Source: Acidobacteriota bacterium (GTDB lineage Bacteria; Acidobacteriota; Terriglobia; Terriglobales; Acidobacteriaceae). From it: 41,122 nucleotides of DNA. This document shows positions 15,591 to 23,849 of the stretch, one piece after another. The DNA lies in assembly GCA_021781495.1 (NCBI GenBank), contig JAJXWS010000025.1, positions 1 through 41,122 on the forward strand, written 5' to 3'. Every line of letters starts with the position of its first letter. Position 1 is the first letter of the stretch. Below the pieces are notes generated by a model. It was not told where the DNA came from and did no database searches. It saw only the letters and a program-made list of their open reading frames with translations. The position numbers and the translations under genes were made by a program.

Positions 15591-17129
15591 ATGCGTACTC
15601 TGCCTCGTCCAGTCAGCCGTCGCGCCTTCCTTTCTGCCTGCACTCGCGCCAGCCTCGCCGCATCCGTGCTGCCTGCCATCTCGCATCGGGCCCTGGGCCT
15701 GGCAACCACGCCCGCAGCGGGCCCCAACATCGCGCAGGATCCACTGCGGCCGCAGTATCACCTTCTGCCCCCGCACAACTGGATGAACGACCCCAATGGG
15801 CCCATCTGGTGGAAGGGCAAATTCCACCTCTTCTACCAGATGAATCCTCACGCCGCCGTCTGGGGAGACATGCACTGGGGTCATGCCGTCAGCCCGGACA
15901 TGGTCCACTGGAGCCACCAGCCCATCGCCCTTGCGCCCACCCCCGGCGGCCCCGACAGCGACGGCTGCTTCAGTGGTTCCGCCGTTGTCTATCACGGCGT
16001 TCCCACCGTGCTCTACACCGGCATCCGGCAGGCTCCCCCCGCCCAGTCCACCATCCGCGAGGGCAAACCCACCTATCGCGAAACCCAGCTCCTCGCCACC
16101 GCGCTCGACGACAACCTGCTCCACTGGAGGAAGCAGGCCGCGCCCGTCATCGCCGCGCCGCCCCCGGGCATGAACGTCTCCGGCTTTCGCGATCCCTGCC
16201 CCTGGCAGGAGAACGATGGCTGGTATCTCGCCGTCGGTTCAGGCCAGCGCGGAGTCGGCGGCGCCGTCCTGCTCTATCACTCGCCCGACCTGCGCCACTG
16301 GGAGTACCTCCATCCCCTCGTCGAAGGCCGGGCCAGCGGACACGCCGGCCCCAACCCCGTTGCCACCGGCGAAATGTGGGAGTGCCCTGACTTCTTCCCC
16401 CTCGGCAAACACCATTGCCTTCTCTACTCCACTTCGGGAGCGGTCTTCTGGACCATCGGCGACTACGACCGCAACACGCATCGCTACACGCCACGCCAGC
16501 AGGGCGTGCTTGACCACGGCGCTTACTACGCTCCCAAAAGCTTCCTCGCGCCCGACGGTCGCCGCATTCTTTGGGGCTGGATTCAGGAGACCCGTACGCA
16601 GGCCGAGTACGCCGCTGCCGGCTGGGCCGGCGCCATGTCGCTGCCGCGCGTGCTCGACGTCGACGTCCACGGCAACCTCACCATGACCGTCGCCGCAGAA
16701 GTCGGACTGCTCCGCCAGGTGCAGATTCAGCAGGCGCTCAACCCCGGCTCGAAGTCCATCCATTTCTCCAGCCTGCGCCAGGAGTTCGAGCTGCGCCTCG
16801 CTCCGCAAACCAGCGCTGCCACCGTCCGGCTCCTTGCCGCCGGCAAGCCCGCCTGGGAGCTGCATCTCGACTACGCCGCTCACACGGCCCGCAGCGGAGG
16901 CCGCTCCATGCCGCTCCCCGCGCTCGCTGCTGACGCGCCCGCGCTCCGCCTCTTCCTGGATGCCTCCGTGATCGAAGCCTTCCTCGGCTCCGCGCAGGCA
17001 CTCACCAGCCGTTGCTACACGCTGCAACCCGGCAACACCGAGCTCGAAATCACCCTCGACGCAGGCGGCAGCGGCAGCATCACGCAATGCGAGCTCACGG
17101 CCATCTCGCCCGACCGCCTCACCACCTGA
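15591..17129 (+). CDS. Tat-exported GH32 fructosidase (levanase/inulinase/invertase type)
   Basis: A 512-residue enzyme that hydrolyses beta-fructosides. The N-terminus has a twin-arginine motif (SRRAFLSA) and a hydrophobic stretch, indicating Tat export. The five-bladed propeller (about 45-350) carries all three catalytic residues: nucleophile Asp67 in NWMNDPNGP, transition-state Asp201 in FRDP, and acid/base Glu264 in MWECPDFF. A C-terminal beta sandwich follows (about 370-505). Sucrose, levan and inulin cannot be told apart from sequence alone; export suggests polymeric fructan. CGGAGG precedes the start by 11 bp. It is next to an ABC ATPase gene 54 bp downstream. Confidence 0.93.
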   Translation: MRTLPRPVSRRAFLSACTRASLAASVLPAISHRALGLATTPAAGPNIAQDPLRPQYHLLPPHNWMNDPNGPIWWKGKFHLFYQMNPHAAVWGDMHWGHAVSPDMVHWSHQPIALAPTPGGPDSDGCFSGSAVVYHGVPTVLYTGIRQAPPAQSTIREGKPTYRETQLLATALDDNLLHWRKQAAPVIAAPPPGMNVSGFRDPCPWQENDGWYLAVGSGQRGVGGAVLLYHSPDLRHWEYLHPLVEGRASGHAGPNPVATGEMWECPDFFPLGKHHCLLYSTSGAVFWTIGDYDRNTHRYTPRQQGVLDHGAYYAPKSFLAPDGRRILWGWIQETRTQAEYAAAGWAGAMSLPRVLDVDVHGNLTMTVAAEVGLLRQVQIQQALNPGSKSIHFSSLRQEFELRLAPQTSAATVRLLAAGKPAWELHLDYAAHTARSGGRSMPLPALAADAPALRLFLDASVIEAFLGSAQALTSRCYTLQPGNTELEITLDAGGSGSITQCELTAISPDRLTT

Positions 17130-17183
17130 CGCGATCCTCGTCCTCTTCGCCCGCATGCCTTTTGGCCCGTGTACCATTTGGGC

Positions 17184-17984
17184 ATGGCGCTGGTGGAAGT
17201 CAACGCAGTCTGGAAGAGTTATCCCCGGCGCACGGGCCTGCGCACTGAGCTGCGCACCGTCGTGCAGGATGTCTCGTTCTCCATCGAACCCGGCGAAACC
17301 CTCGGCCTCGTCGGCGAGTCCGGCTCCGGCAAAACCACCGTCGCGCGCATGATCCTGGGCCTCATTGCGCCCACCCGCGGCTCCGTGCGCGTCGATGGCA
17401 TCGACCTCGCCCACGCCTCGCAGGCGGAGATGCGCCGGCTCCGCCGCCAGATGCAGCCCGTCTTTCAGGACCCCTTTGCCGCCCTCAATCCGCGCATGAA
17501 GGTCCTCGACATCGTCACCGAGCCCTGGATCATCCACCACCGCGACACTGGCCTGCCCCGTAGCCGCGCCGCGCTGCACGCGCGCGCAGCAGAACTCCTC
17601 AAGTCTGTCGGCCTCGACGAGTCCGCGCTCGCGCGTCATCCGCACGAGTTCTCCGGCGGTCAGCGGCAGCGCATCAACATCGCCCGCGCCCTTGCGCTGC
17701 GCCCCCGGCTCCTCATCCTCGACGAGCCCGTCTCCGCACTCGATGTCAGTGTTGGCGCGCAGATCGTGAATCTGCTGCGCAGTCTGCAGCGCGAGCACGC
17801 GCTCACCTATCTCTTCATCTCGCACTCCATGCCGCTCGTGCGCTACCTCAGCACGCGCATCGCCGTCATGGAGCGGGGCAGGCTGGTGGAAACCGGCGAG
17901 GCCGAGCAGCTCTGCGCACAGCCCCGCGAGGCCTATACCCGCCAACTTCTTGCCGCCACGCCGGAGCTTCCCGCCATCCTGTGA
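17184..17984 (+). CDS. Orphan oligopeptide/dipeptide-type ABC transporter ATPase (DppF/OppF-like)
   Basis: A 266-residue ATP-binding subunit. Walker A is GESGSGKTT, the Q-loop is VFQDPFAALNPRM, the signature is FSGGQRQR, Walker B is LLILDEPVSALD and the switch His is in FISHS. The QDPFAALNPRM sequence and the C-terminal REAYTRQLL segment are typical of OppF/DppF ATPases that power import of peptides or nickel. GTG at 17169 is an alternative start giving five more residues. No permease, binding protein or partner ATPase lies nearby, so it must join subunits encoded elsewhere or serve another role. The preceding GH32 gene is on the same strand. Confidence 0.9.
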   Translation: MALVEVNAVWKSYPRRTGLRTELRTVVQDVSFSIEPGETLGLVGESGSGKTTVARMILGLIAPTRGSVRVDGIDLAHASQAEMRRLRRQMQPVFQDPFAALNPRMKVLDIVTEPWIIHHRDTGLPRSRAALHARAAELLKSVGLDESALARHPHEFSGGQRQRINIARALALRPRLLILDEPVSALDVSVGAQIVNLLRSLQREHALTYLFISHSMPLVRYLSTRIAVMERGRLVETGEAEQLCAQPREAYTRQLLAATPELPAIL

Positions 17985-18036
17985 GGAACGGCGAAATGCT
18001 CCGCGTGCCCGGCCCCCTATTCTTTCGCCTGCTGCC

Positions 18037-18726
18037 TTACTTGCTCGACCCCGACGGAGCCACCGGCGTCACCGGGATATGTCCCGCAGGCAACGAAGCG
18101 CCCGAGTGGATCGGGTTGCTCGCGCCCGAGGTCACCGCCGGATGATTCGCGGGCATCTTCATGTCCACCACGTCCACCAGCTCCACATCAAAGATCAGAT
18201 CCGACCGCGGCGGAATCCCCGGATGCTCGCGCTCGCCATATCCAAGCTGCCACGGAATGAACAGCCGCCGCTTGCCGCCGACCCGCATCCCATGGAAGCC
18301 CTGGTCAAACCCGGGAATCACGCGCCCAAAGCCCTGCGGAAAGTTAATCGGCTGCGGCGGGCCTGTCTTCGGCAGCCCGTTCGGACCCATCACCGGCATG
18401 CCGTCCTTGTCCGTCACCGTCACCGGATGGTCATACGAGGAGTCGAACTTCTGCCCCGTCGTCGCCAGCCAGCCCGTGTAGTGCACCCGGTACACCTTGT
18501 TCGGCTCCGCCGGCGCTCCCGTGCCGAGCTTGATGTCCTCGTACCGCAGTGCAAATGCGGTCTTGATCACGCCCCGCACCGCTGGGATTCCACCCGGCTG
18601 CTTGGCGCCGCTCGCCGCTCCATGCACCGTGGCGGGCTTGGTTGTCGCAGGCTTCTTCGCCGCGGTCTGAGCTCCCGCCACACTCACGGCAGCCGCCAGA
18701 AAAAGAATCACATACGATTGCTTCAT
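18037..18726 (-). CDS. Secreted FKBP-type peptidyl-prolyl cis-trans isomerase
   Basis: A 229-residue exported foldase. The signal peptide is MKQSYVILFLAAAVSVAGAQ, followed by an Ala/Thr/Lys-rich linker. The FKBP domain covers about 65-190 with VHYTGWLATTGQKFDSSYD, a proline-rich insert around the flap (about 105-125), VIPGFDQGFHGMRVGGKRR and IPWQLGYGE, then DLIFDVELVDV. These include the hydrophobic pocket residues of active FKBPs. It probably assists folding in the periplasm. A Pro/Ser-rich C-terminal tail ends the protein. It is divergent from the TauE/SafE gene across 151 bp. Confidence 0.93.
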   Translation of the reverse strand: MKQSYVILFLAAAVSVAGAQTAAKKPATTKPATVHGAASGAKQPGGIPAVRGVIKTAFALRYEDIKLGTGAPAEPNKVYRVHYTGWLATTGQKFDSSYDHPVTVTDKDGMPVMGPNGLPKTGPPQPINFPQGFGRVIPGFDQGFHGMRVGGKRRLFIPWQLGYGEREHPGIPPRSDLIFDVELVDVVDMKMPANHPAVTSGASNPIHSGASLPAGHIPVTPVAPSGSSK

Positions 18727-18877
18727 TCCGTGGTATTACTCCAGTTTGGCTTTCATCGGGAGTGTATCAGGCATCCGAACCGTCCGAGAGTGATCCATCT
18801 CACATCTGCAGTCCCCGCTCCCGGATGCATGGAAGACCCGTCGCCGCGCTCTCGCCGCAAGCCTTGCTGCATACCAA

Positions 18878-19669
18878 ATGGCCACCGATCTCCTTTCACT
18901 CCATAGTCTTTGGCTCTCCGCCGCTTCCTTCGTGGCTGGCATGCTCAACACTGTCGCCGGCGGCGGCTCATTTGTCTCGCTGCCGCCGCTTCTCGCCAGC
19001 ACCACGGCCATCGGCGTCGGGGCCGTCACCGCGCAGGCCACCAACACCGTCGCCCTCTGGCCGGGGCAACTCACCTCGCTCATCGCCTATCGCCAGCTGC
19101 TGCGCCAATACGGCTGGAGCCTCGTCCCCATCAGCATCGCCTCCGCCGCCGGTGGCGAGATCGGCGGCTGGCTGCTGCTCCACACCGGCAACCGGCTCTT
19201 CCGCCAGCTGCTGCCGTGGCTGCTGCTCTTTGCCGCCGTCATGTTCGTGCTCAGCTTTCCGCTCGGCCGCAGGCTCCAGGCGCTGCATGGTGGCCGCCGA
19301 CACCGCACCGCGCTCGTCCTCGGTATGATCGTCGTCAGCGTCTATGTCGGCTACTTCGGCGCCGGCGGAGGCTTTCTCGCCATGGCGCTCTTTGGCTTCT
19401 GCGGCGTGCACGACATCCACGAGATGAACGCCCTCAAGGTGCTCACCGCCGCCGTCTCCATCGGCATCCCCACCTTCACCTTCATCCTTGTCCGCCGCGT
19501 GGAGTGGCGCTTCTGCCTTCCCATGGCCCTGCTCGCCGCACTCGGCGGATACCTCGGCGCGCACTACAGCCGCCGGGTCGACCAGCGCGTCATGCGCTGG
19601 ACCGTCGCCCTCATCGGCTTCCTCACCGCAGCCTACTTCTTCGCCCAGAACCTGCTCCAGCACCCATAA
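18878..19669 (+). CDS. TauE/SafE (TSUP) family membrane permease
   Basis: A 263-residue inner-membrane protein with seven to eight hydrophobic spans. The first repeat begins with FVAGMLNTVAGGGSFVSLPPLL and a matching half begins with GYFGAGGGFLAMAL, the duplicated motif of the 4-toluene sulfonate uptake permease family. Members export or import small organic or sulfur anions such as sulfite, sulfoacetate or taurine-derived compounds. The substrate here is not readable, and no sulfur-metabolism gene is next to it. It converges with the M20 peptidase gene, leaving only 22 bp between stops. Confidence 0.9.
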   Translation: MATDLLSLHSLWLSAASFVAGMLNTVAGGGSFVSLPPLLASTTAIGVGAVTAQATNTVALWPGQLTSLIAYRQLLRQYGWSLVPISIASAAGGEIGGWLLLHTGNRLFRQLLPWLLLFAAVMFVLSFPLGRRLQALHGGRRHRTALVLGMIVVSVYVGYFGAGGGFLAMALFGFCGVHDIHEMNALKVLTAAVSIGIPTFTFILVRRVEWRFCLPMALLAALGGYLGAHYSRRVDQRVMRWTVALIGFLTAAYFFAQNLLQHP

Positions 19670-19691
19670 CGCAGGTCCAGCCGTCGCGTTA

Positions 19692-20846
19692 TCATCCCGC
19701 CAGCAAACCCGCCAGCAGCGCCGTCCGCGGAGCCAGATATTCCAGCACAACGGACTCATGGCTCGCGTGCGCTCCTTCGCCCACCGCGCCCAGCCCGTCC
19801 AGCGTGGCCACGCCCAGCGCCGCGGTAAAGTTGCCGTCAGAGGCGCCTCCCGTCGCTGCCTCATCCAGCACAAAGCCCAGCTCCGCAGCCAGCGCCCTCG
19901 CCCTGCGATACAGCTCCACCGTCCCGCGTGTCCGCTCCATCGGCGGGCGATTGATGCCCCCCGCCACCGTCAGCGAGCAGCGTTTGTCCGCCGCCTTCAG
20001 CGCGGCAAATCGGCGCTCCATCCGCGGCCCATCCGCCTTGCGCGCAATGCGCACATCCACCTCGGCCCATGCGCTGGCAGGAATCACATTCGTCTTGCTT
20101 CCGCCTCCGGCCACGCCCACCGTCACCGTCAGGCCGCGCTTCAGGTCCGTCCAGCCGCTCACCGTCTCCACCACGCGGGCCAGCTCTCGAATCGCGCTCG
20201 CACCCTTCTCGAAATCCACTCCCGCGTGCGCAGCCACTCCCCGGATATCAATCCGCCAGTTGCCCGTCCCCTTGCGCGCCGTCTTGCAGGCCAGCCCCTG
20301 CGCTGGCTCCAGCACATACACGGCCGAGCACTCCCCCGCCAGCCGTTCCGTAATCGGCCGCGAAACCGGACTGCCCACCTCCTCCTCGCTGTTCAGCAGC
20401 AGCACCACCTCGCGCTCCAGCAGACCGGCCTCGGTCAGCATCTCCAGCGCGGTCAGCGCCATCGCCGCCCCCGCCTTCATGTCCAGCACGCCCGGACCCC
20501 ATAGCCGGCCATCGCCCACACGGCACGGCATCGACTTCAGCGTGCCCAGCGGCCACACCGTGTCCAGATGTCCCAGCAGCAGCACCCGCCCCGTCCCGCC
20601 ACGCGGACCAAACCGCGCCTCCAGCACATTGCCAAACTGCTTCTGTTTGTGGACCTTAACTCGCCCGCCCAGCTCCCCGGCCCGGGCCGCCGCCAGCTCG
20701 ACGCAGGCATCCACCGCCGCCTTGTCGTCCGAAGGCGACTCCGCCAGCACCAGCTTCCGTGTCAGGTCCAGCAGCGCCTGCTCCTTGCGCCGGGCGCCGG
20801 CCAGCAGGGCGCGCATCGGCACCGGCATCTCCACTCTTTCCATCAT
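19692..20846 (-). CDS. M20 family metallopeptidase (glutamate carboxypeptidase-like)
   Basis: A 384-residue di-zinc peptidase. The start at 20846 has AGGA 7 bp upstream; the frame is open further but lacks protein character. Zinc-site motifs appear in order: GHLDTVWP (His and bridging-side Asp), GPGVLDMKAG (bridging Asp), LNSEEEVGSP (general base and ligand Glu), YVLEPAQ, and a C-terminal His in GEGAHASHE. The dimerisation lid domain lies at about 180-290 (RGVAAHAG). The overall form matches CPG2-type carboxypeptidases that release C-terminal glutamate from peptides or folates. No signal peptide, so it is probably cytoplasmic. Confidence 0.9.
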   Translation of the reverse strand: MMERVEMPVPMRALLAGARRKEQALLDLTRKLVLAESPSDDKAAVDACVELAAARAGELGGRVKVHKQKQFGNVLEARFGPRGGTGRVLLLGHLDTVWPLGTLKSMPCRVGDGRLWGPGVLDMKAGAAMALTALEMLTEAGLLEREVVLLLNSEEEVGSPVSRPITERLAGECSAVYVLEPAQGLACKTARKGTGNWRIDIRGVAAHAGVDFEKGASAIRELARVVETVSGWTDLKRGLTVTVGVAGGGSKTNVIPASAWAEVDVRIARKADGPRMERRFAALKAADKRCSLTVAGGINRPPMERTRGTVELYRRARALAAELGFVLDEAATGGASDGNFTAALGVATLDGLGAVGEGAHASHESVVLEYLAPRTALLAGLLAG

Positions 20847-21056
20847 TCGGCAATCCTTTCCCCGGCAAAGGCCTATCCCAACCCCGCCGGCAAGACGCTC
20901 TGATTCTACGCTCTTTAGCCGAATATCCAGCACGTCTTCCCTGTTTCCCAGGCGGATTCCAACGCCCAAAGTGTGGCAAAACTACCACATGCGTTTTTCC
21001 CACTTGGCGTCTAATCTAAACGGTTGTTATTGCCGTTCTGCCTTGGAGATGTAGAT

Positions 21057-21992
21057 TTGTCGTCATCCGCGCACATGGAGCAGACCATTGCCGAGCCCCT
21101 TGAGTTCACCGGGGTAGGCCTCCATTCCGGCGCTCCGGTTACCATGCGGCTGCTGCCGGCCCCCGCCGGCTCCGGCATCGTCTTCCGCCGCACCGACCTC
21201 GACAACTTCGAGATTCCCGCCATCGGCCGCAACGTGGCCAAAGTCAGCTACGCCACCAGCCTCATGCGTCAGGGCGTCCTCATCTCCACCACGGAGCATC
21301 TGCTCTCCGCCTTCATCGGCATGGGCATCGACAACGTCATCGTCGAGCTGGACAACCTGGAGCTGCCCATCCTCGACGGCAGCGCAAAGCCTTACGTGCA
21401 GGCCATCCTCGCCACCGGCATCCGCGCCCAGCGCCGCCGCCGCGAGTATCTCCGCGTGCTCAAGCCGGTTGAGGTGCGCGAAGGCAACAAGTTCATCGGC
21501 GTCTATCCCGGCCGCGGCTACCGCATCGACTACACCATCGACTTCCCCGCGCCCATCGGCCGCCAGAAGACCAGCGTCGATCTCGCCGCGGAGACCTACG
21601 GCTCCTTCATCTCGGCCGCCCGCACCTTCGGCTATAAGGCCGATGAGCAGCGCCTGCGCGATATGGGCCTCATCCGCGGAGCCGGTCCGGAAAACGCCAT
21701 TGTGCTCGGACCCCAGGGCCCTGAGAACGGCCCGCTGCGCTTCCCCGACGAGTACGTTCGCCACAAGGTGCTCGACCTCATCGGCGACCTCGCCCTCGCC
21801 GGACGCCGCATCGAGGGCCACGTCGTAGCCGAGCGAGCCGGTCACGCCATGCACACTGCGCTCGTCTCGCGTCTGCTCAAAGACCGCTCCGCCTGGGAGC
21901 TGGCCCGCGTTCCTGTCACCCGAACGCAACCGGCGAACGGCGCATCCCTGCCCGCGCTCAGCCTCACCGATCCCGCCCTGCAAAGCGCCTGA
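21057..21992 (+). CDS. lpxC: UDP-3-O-acyl-N-acetylglucosamine deacetylase LpxC
   Basis: A 311-residue zinc deacetylase that carries out the committed step of lipid A synthesis in the cytoplasm. Motifs: the N-terminal EFTGVGLHSG, zinc His in TTEHLLSA, DGSAKPYV, the zinc pair in RHKVLDLIGDLAL (His, Asp) and the catalytic His in AGHAMHT. TTG at 21057 is chosen as the start because GGAG lies 8 bp upstream; ATG at 21075 (MEQTIAEP) would remove six residues but has no ribosome site. It is alone here, away from other lpx genes, and divergent from the M20 gene across 210 bp. A loose -35/-10 pair (TTGGCG 21004-21009, TGTTAT 21025-21030) is a poor candidate promoter. Confidence 0.95.
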   Translation: MSSSAHMEQTIAEPLEFTGVGLHSGAPVTMRLLPAPAGSGIVFRRTDLDNFEIPAIGRNVAKVSYATSLMRQGVLISTTEHLLSAFIGMGIDNVIVELDNLELPILDGSAKPYVQAILATGIRAQRRRREYLRVLKPVEVREGNKFIGVYPGRGYRIDYTIDFPAPIGRQKTSVDLAAETYGSFISAARTFGYKADEQRLRDMGLIRGAGPENAIVLGPQGPENGPLRFPDEYVRHKVLDLIGDLALAGRRIEGHVVAERAGHAMHTALVSRLLKDRSAWELARVPVTRTQPANGASLPALSLTDPALQSA

Positions 21993-22020
21993 TCCAGACG
22001 CAATTTCCCGCCTGCTTCGC

Positions 22021-23151
22021 TTACAGGAACAGAATGCACATCGGCGTAGCTGCGGCAAAGCTCTTGCCTTCGTTCGCCAGCTCGCCCGTCTCAGGATTGC
22101 GCGCAAACACGCTCAGCAGGTTCGAGTCCTGATTCGCCACCAGCATCCAGCGCTCTGTGGGGTCCAGCGTAAAGTTGCGCGGAATCTTCCCGCCGCAGTT
22201 CGAGCGCTTCATGGGCGTCAACGCCCCGGTCTTCGCGTCAGCCTTGAAGCTGTACAGGAAGTCATTGTCGCGGTTGGCAAAATACACAAACCGTCCGTCC
22301 CGCGTAATCACCGTGTCGCATGCGCGGCTGATGCCCGTAAAGCCCTTCGGCAGCAGATCAATACGCGCCTTTAGCGTCAGGCTGCCGTCCGCCTTGTGCC
22401 ACTCCAGCACCTCCACCGTCGAGGCCAGCTCGTAGATGCAGTACGCCGTGTGGCCGTTCGGATGAAAGTGCAGCGTGCGCGGCCCAGAGCCCGGCAGCCC
22501 ATGATACGCGCCAGCGCCCGTCAGTTGCGCCGTCTCCGCATCCAGGCGGTAGATGTGAATCATGTCGCCGCCCAGGTCATTCACATAGGCAAACCGGTGA
22601 TCCGGCGAGTAGGAGCAGAAGTGCGCATGCGCGCTCTCCTGCCGCTCCTTGTTCGGCCCGTGCACCGTGTAGTGCTCTTTCCACACCGCCGGGCTCAGCT
22701 TGCCGTCCCGCACCCGGAAGCTCGCCGCGCTGCCGCCGCCGTAATCGGCTGAGAGCAGCACGCGCCCCGTCGGGTCCAGCGCCACATGGCATGTGCCTTT
22801 CGCAGCCGAGTTCTGCGCAGACAGCGGATGCAGTTCGCCATTGTTCACGTGGAAGCTGGCCACTTCGCCCGTCGGCTTGCCGTTAAAGCTGTCCAGCTCG
22901 CAGGCAGCAAACAGGTACTCGCGCCCCGGCGAAAAGGTGATCCAGTCCACCGTGCTGATCTTCGCCGCCACGCCCGCCGGCGTCAGCGTGCCGCTCGTCG
23001 AATCCCAGTCATACGCCAGGATTCCATTCTCGGTTCCTGAGGCGACAAACACGCGCTGACGGCCCTCAGCGGCAAGGCTGGGCGCAACAGCAGTAGCAAC
23101 AGTGGCGGCAGAAACAGCTTTCATAAATTCCCGGCGTGAGTGATTTCCCAT
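22021..23151 (-). CDS. Tat-exported lactonase-family beta-propeller (6-phosphogluconolactonase type)
   Basis: A 376-residue protein of the seven-bladed propeller lactonase family (PF10282 type). The N-terminus carries a Tat motif (SRREFMKAV) and a hydrophobic segment ending in SLAAEG. Repeated blade patterns are visible: GILAYDWDSTSGTLTP, HVALDPTGRVLLSADYGGG, THYFCSYSP-like HAHFCSYSPDHRFAYVND, LHFHPNGHTAYCIYE, and FVYFANRDNDFLYSF. Cytoplasmic members open 6-phosphogluconolactone; an exported member probably acts on a different lactone or another substrate. It is convergent with lpxC (28 bp) and divergent from the thioesterase gene. Confidence 0.85.
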   Translation of the reverse strand: MGNHSRREFMKAVSAATVATAVAPSLAAEGRQRVFVASGTENGILAYDWDSTSGTLTPAGVAAKISTVDWITFSPGREYLFAACELDSFNGKPTGEVASFHVNNGELHPLSAQNSAAKGTCHVALDPTGRVLLSADYGGGSAASFRVRDGKLSPAVWKEHYTVHGPNKERQESAHAHFCSYSPDHRFAYVNDLGGDMIHIYRLDAETAQLTGAGAYHGLPGSGPRTLHFHPNGHTAYCIYELASTVEVLEWHKADGSLTLKARIDLLPKGFTGISRACDTVITRDGRFVYFANRDNDFLYSFKADAKTGALTPMKRSNCGGKIPRNFTLDPTERWMLVANQDSNLLSVFARNPETGELANEGKSFAAATPMCILFL

Positions 23152-23231
23152 GGCATCTGCGATTGTCGCCGATGGGGCGCACTCTGCGCCACCCGCGCGC
23201 TTCCTCTACACTGGTCGCGAAGGATCACGGC

Positions 23232-23777
23232 ATGGCGCACTACATCAACTTCGTTCGTATCCCCGCTCTCGCCATCCGCCAGCACTTGCGGCCCCTGCCA
23301 CCGCTCGGCGTTCTCCAGGAGGACTGCGTCCGCATGCGCGTGTGGCCCAATGACATCGACTTCAACATGCACATGAACAACGGCCGCTATCTCAGCATCA
23401 TGGACTACGCCCGCACCCACCTGCTCGCGCGCACCCGCCTGCTCTCGCACATCATCCGCGCCCGCTGGCAACCTCTCGTCGGCGCCGTCTGGATGACCTA
23501 TCGCCGCTCCCTGCCGCTCTTCGCCGCCTTCACCGTCGCGTCCCGCTTCGTCTGCTGGGATGACCGCTGGTTTTACATTGAGCAGATCTTCACCAGCCGC
23601 GAAGGCCTGGCCGCCATCGGCTGGGTCAAGGGCATCCTGCGCGATGCCCAGGGCAATGTGGAGCCCCAGCGCGCACTCGAGCACGCCTCCCCCGGCATCC
23701 TCTGCCCGCCCATGCCCGAGGCCATCGCCGCCTGGAACGACCTCACCCGCGAAAAACTGCAGGCCGGCAATTCCTGA
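23232..23777 (+). CDS. Hotdog-fold thioesterase family protein
   Basis: A 181-residue protein of the 4-hydroxybenzoyl-CoA thioesterase-like group (PF13279 type). The key motif is WPNDIDFNMHMNNGRYLSIMDYAR, split as NDIDFNMHMNN then the central helix; its Asp and His-Met-Asn-Asn are typical of these enzymes. Later strands include VGAVWMTYRRSL and WFYIEQIFTSREGLAAIGWVKG. It probably hydrolyses an acyl-CoA thioester in the cytoplasm; substrate unknown. The start at 23232 has AAGGA 8 bp upstream. It reads toward the trehalase gene 72 bp away. Confidence 0.85.
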   Translation: MAHYINFVRIPALAIRQHLRPLPPLGVLQEDCVRMRVWPNDIDFNMHMNNGRYLSIMDYARTHLLARTRLLSHIIRARWQPLVGAVWMTYRRSLPLFAAFTVASRFVCWDDRWFYIEQIFTSREGLAAIGWVKGILRDAQGNVEPQRALEHASPGILCPPMPEAIAAWNDLTREKLQAGNS

Positions 23778-23849
23778 AGCAGAGCGCCAACTGCACATTT
23801 CGTGCGATACACTCCAAAGCATTCACGGTCAAAAGACACCGGAGATGCC

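Noticed and set aside
16239..17945. A 568-residue minus-strand frame over GH32 and the ABC ATPase
   Set aside because: Both + strand genes have complete catalytic motifs; the antisense frame has no domain.
19692..20969. Upstream start of the M20 peptidase at 20969
   Set aside because: The first 41 residues have no homology-like pattern and the ATG at 20846 has a well-placed ribosome site.
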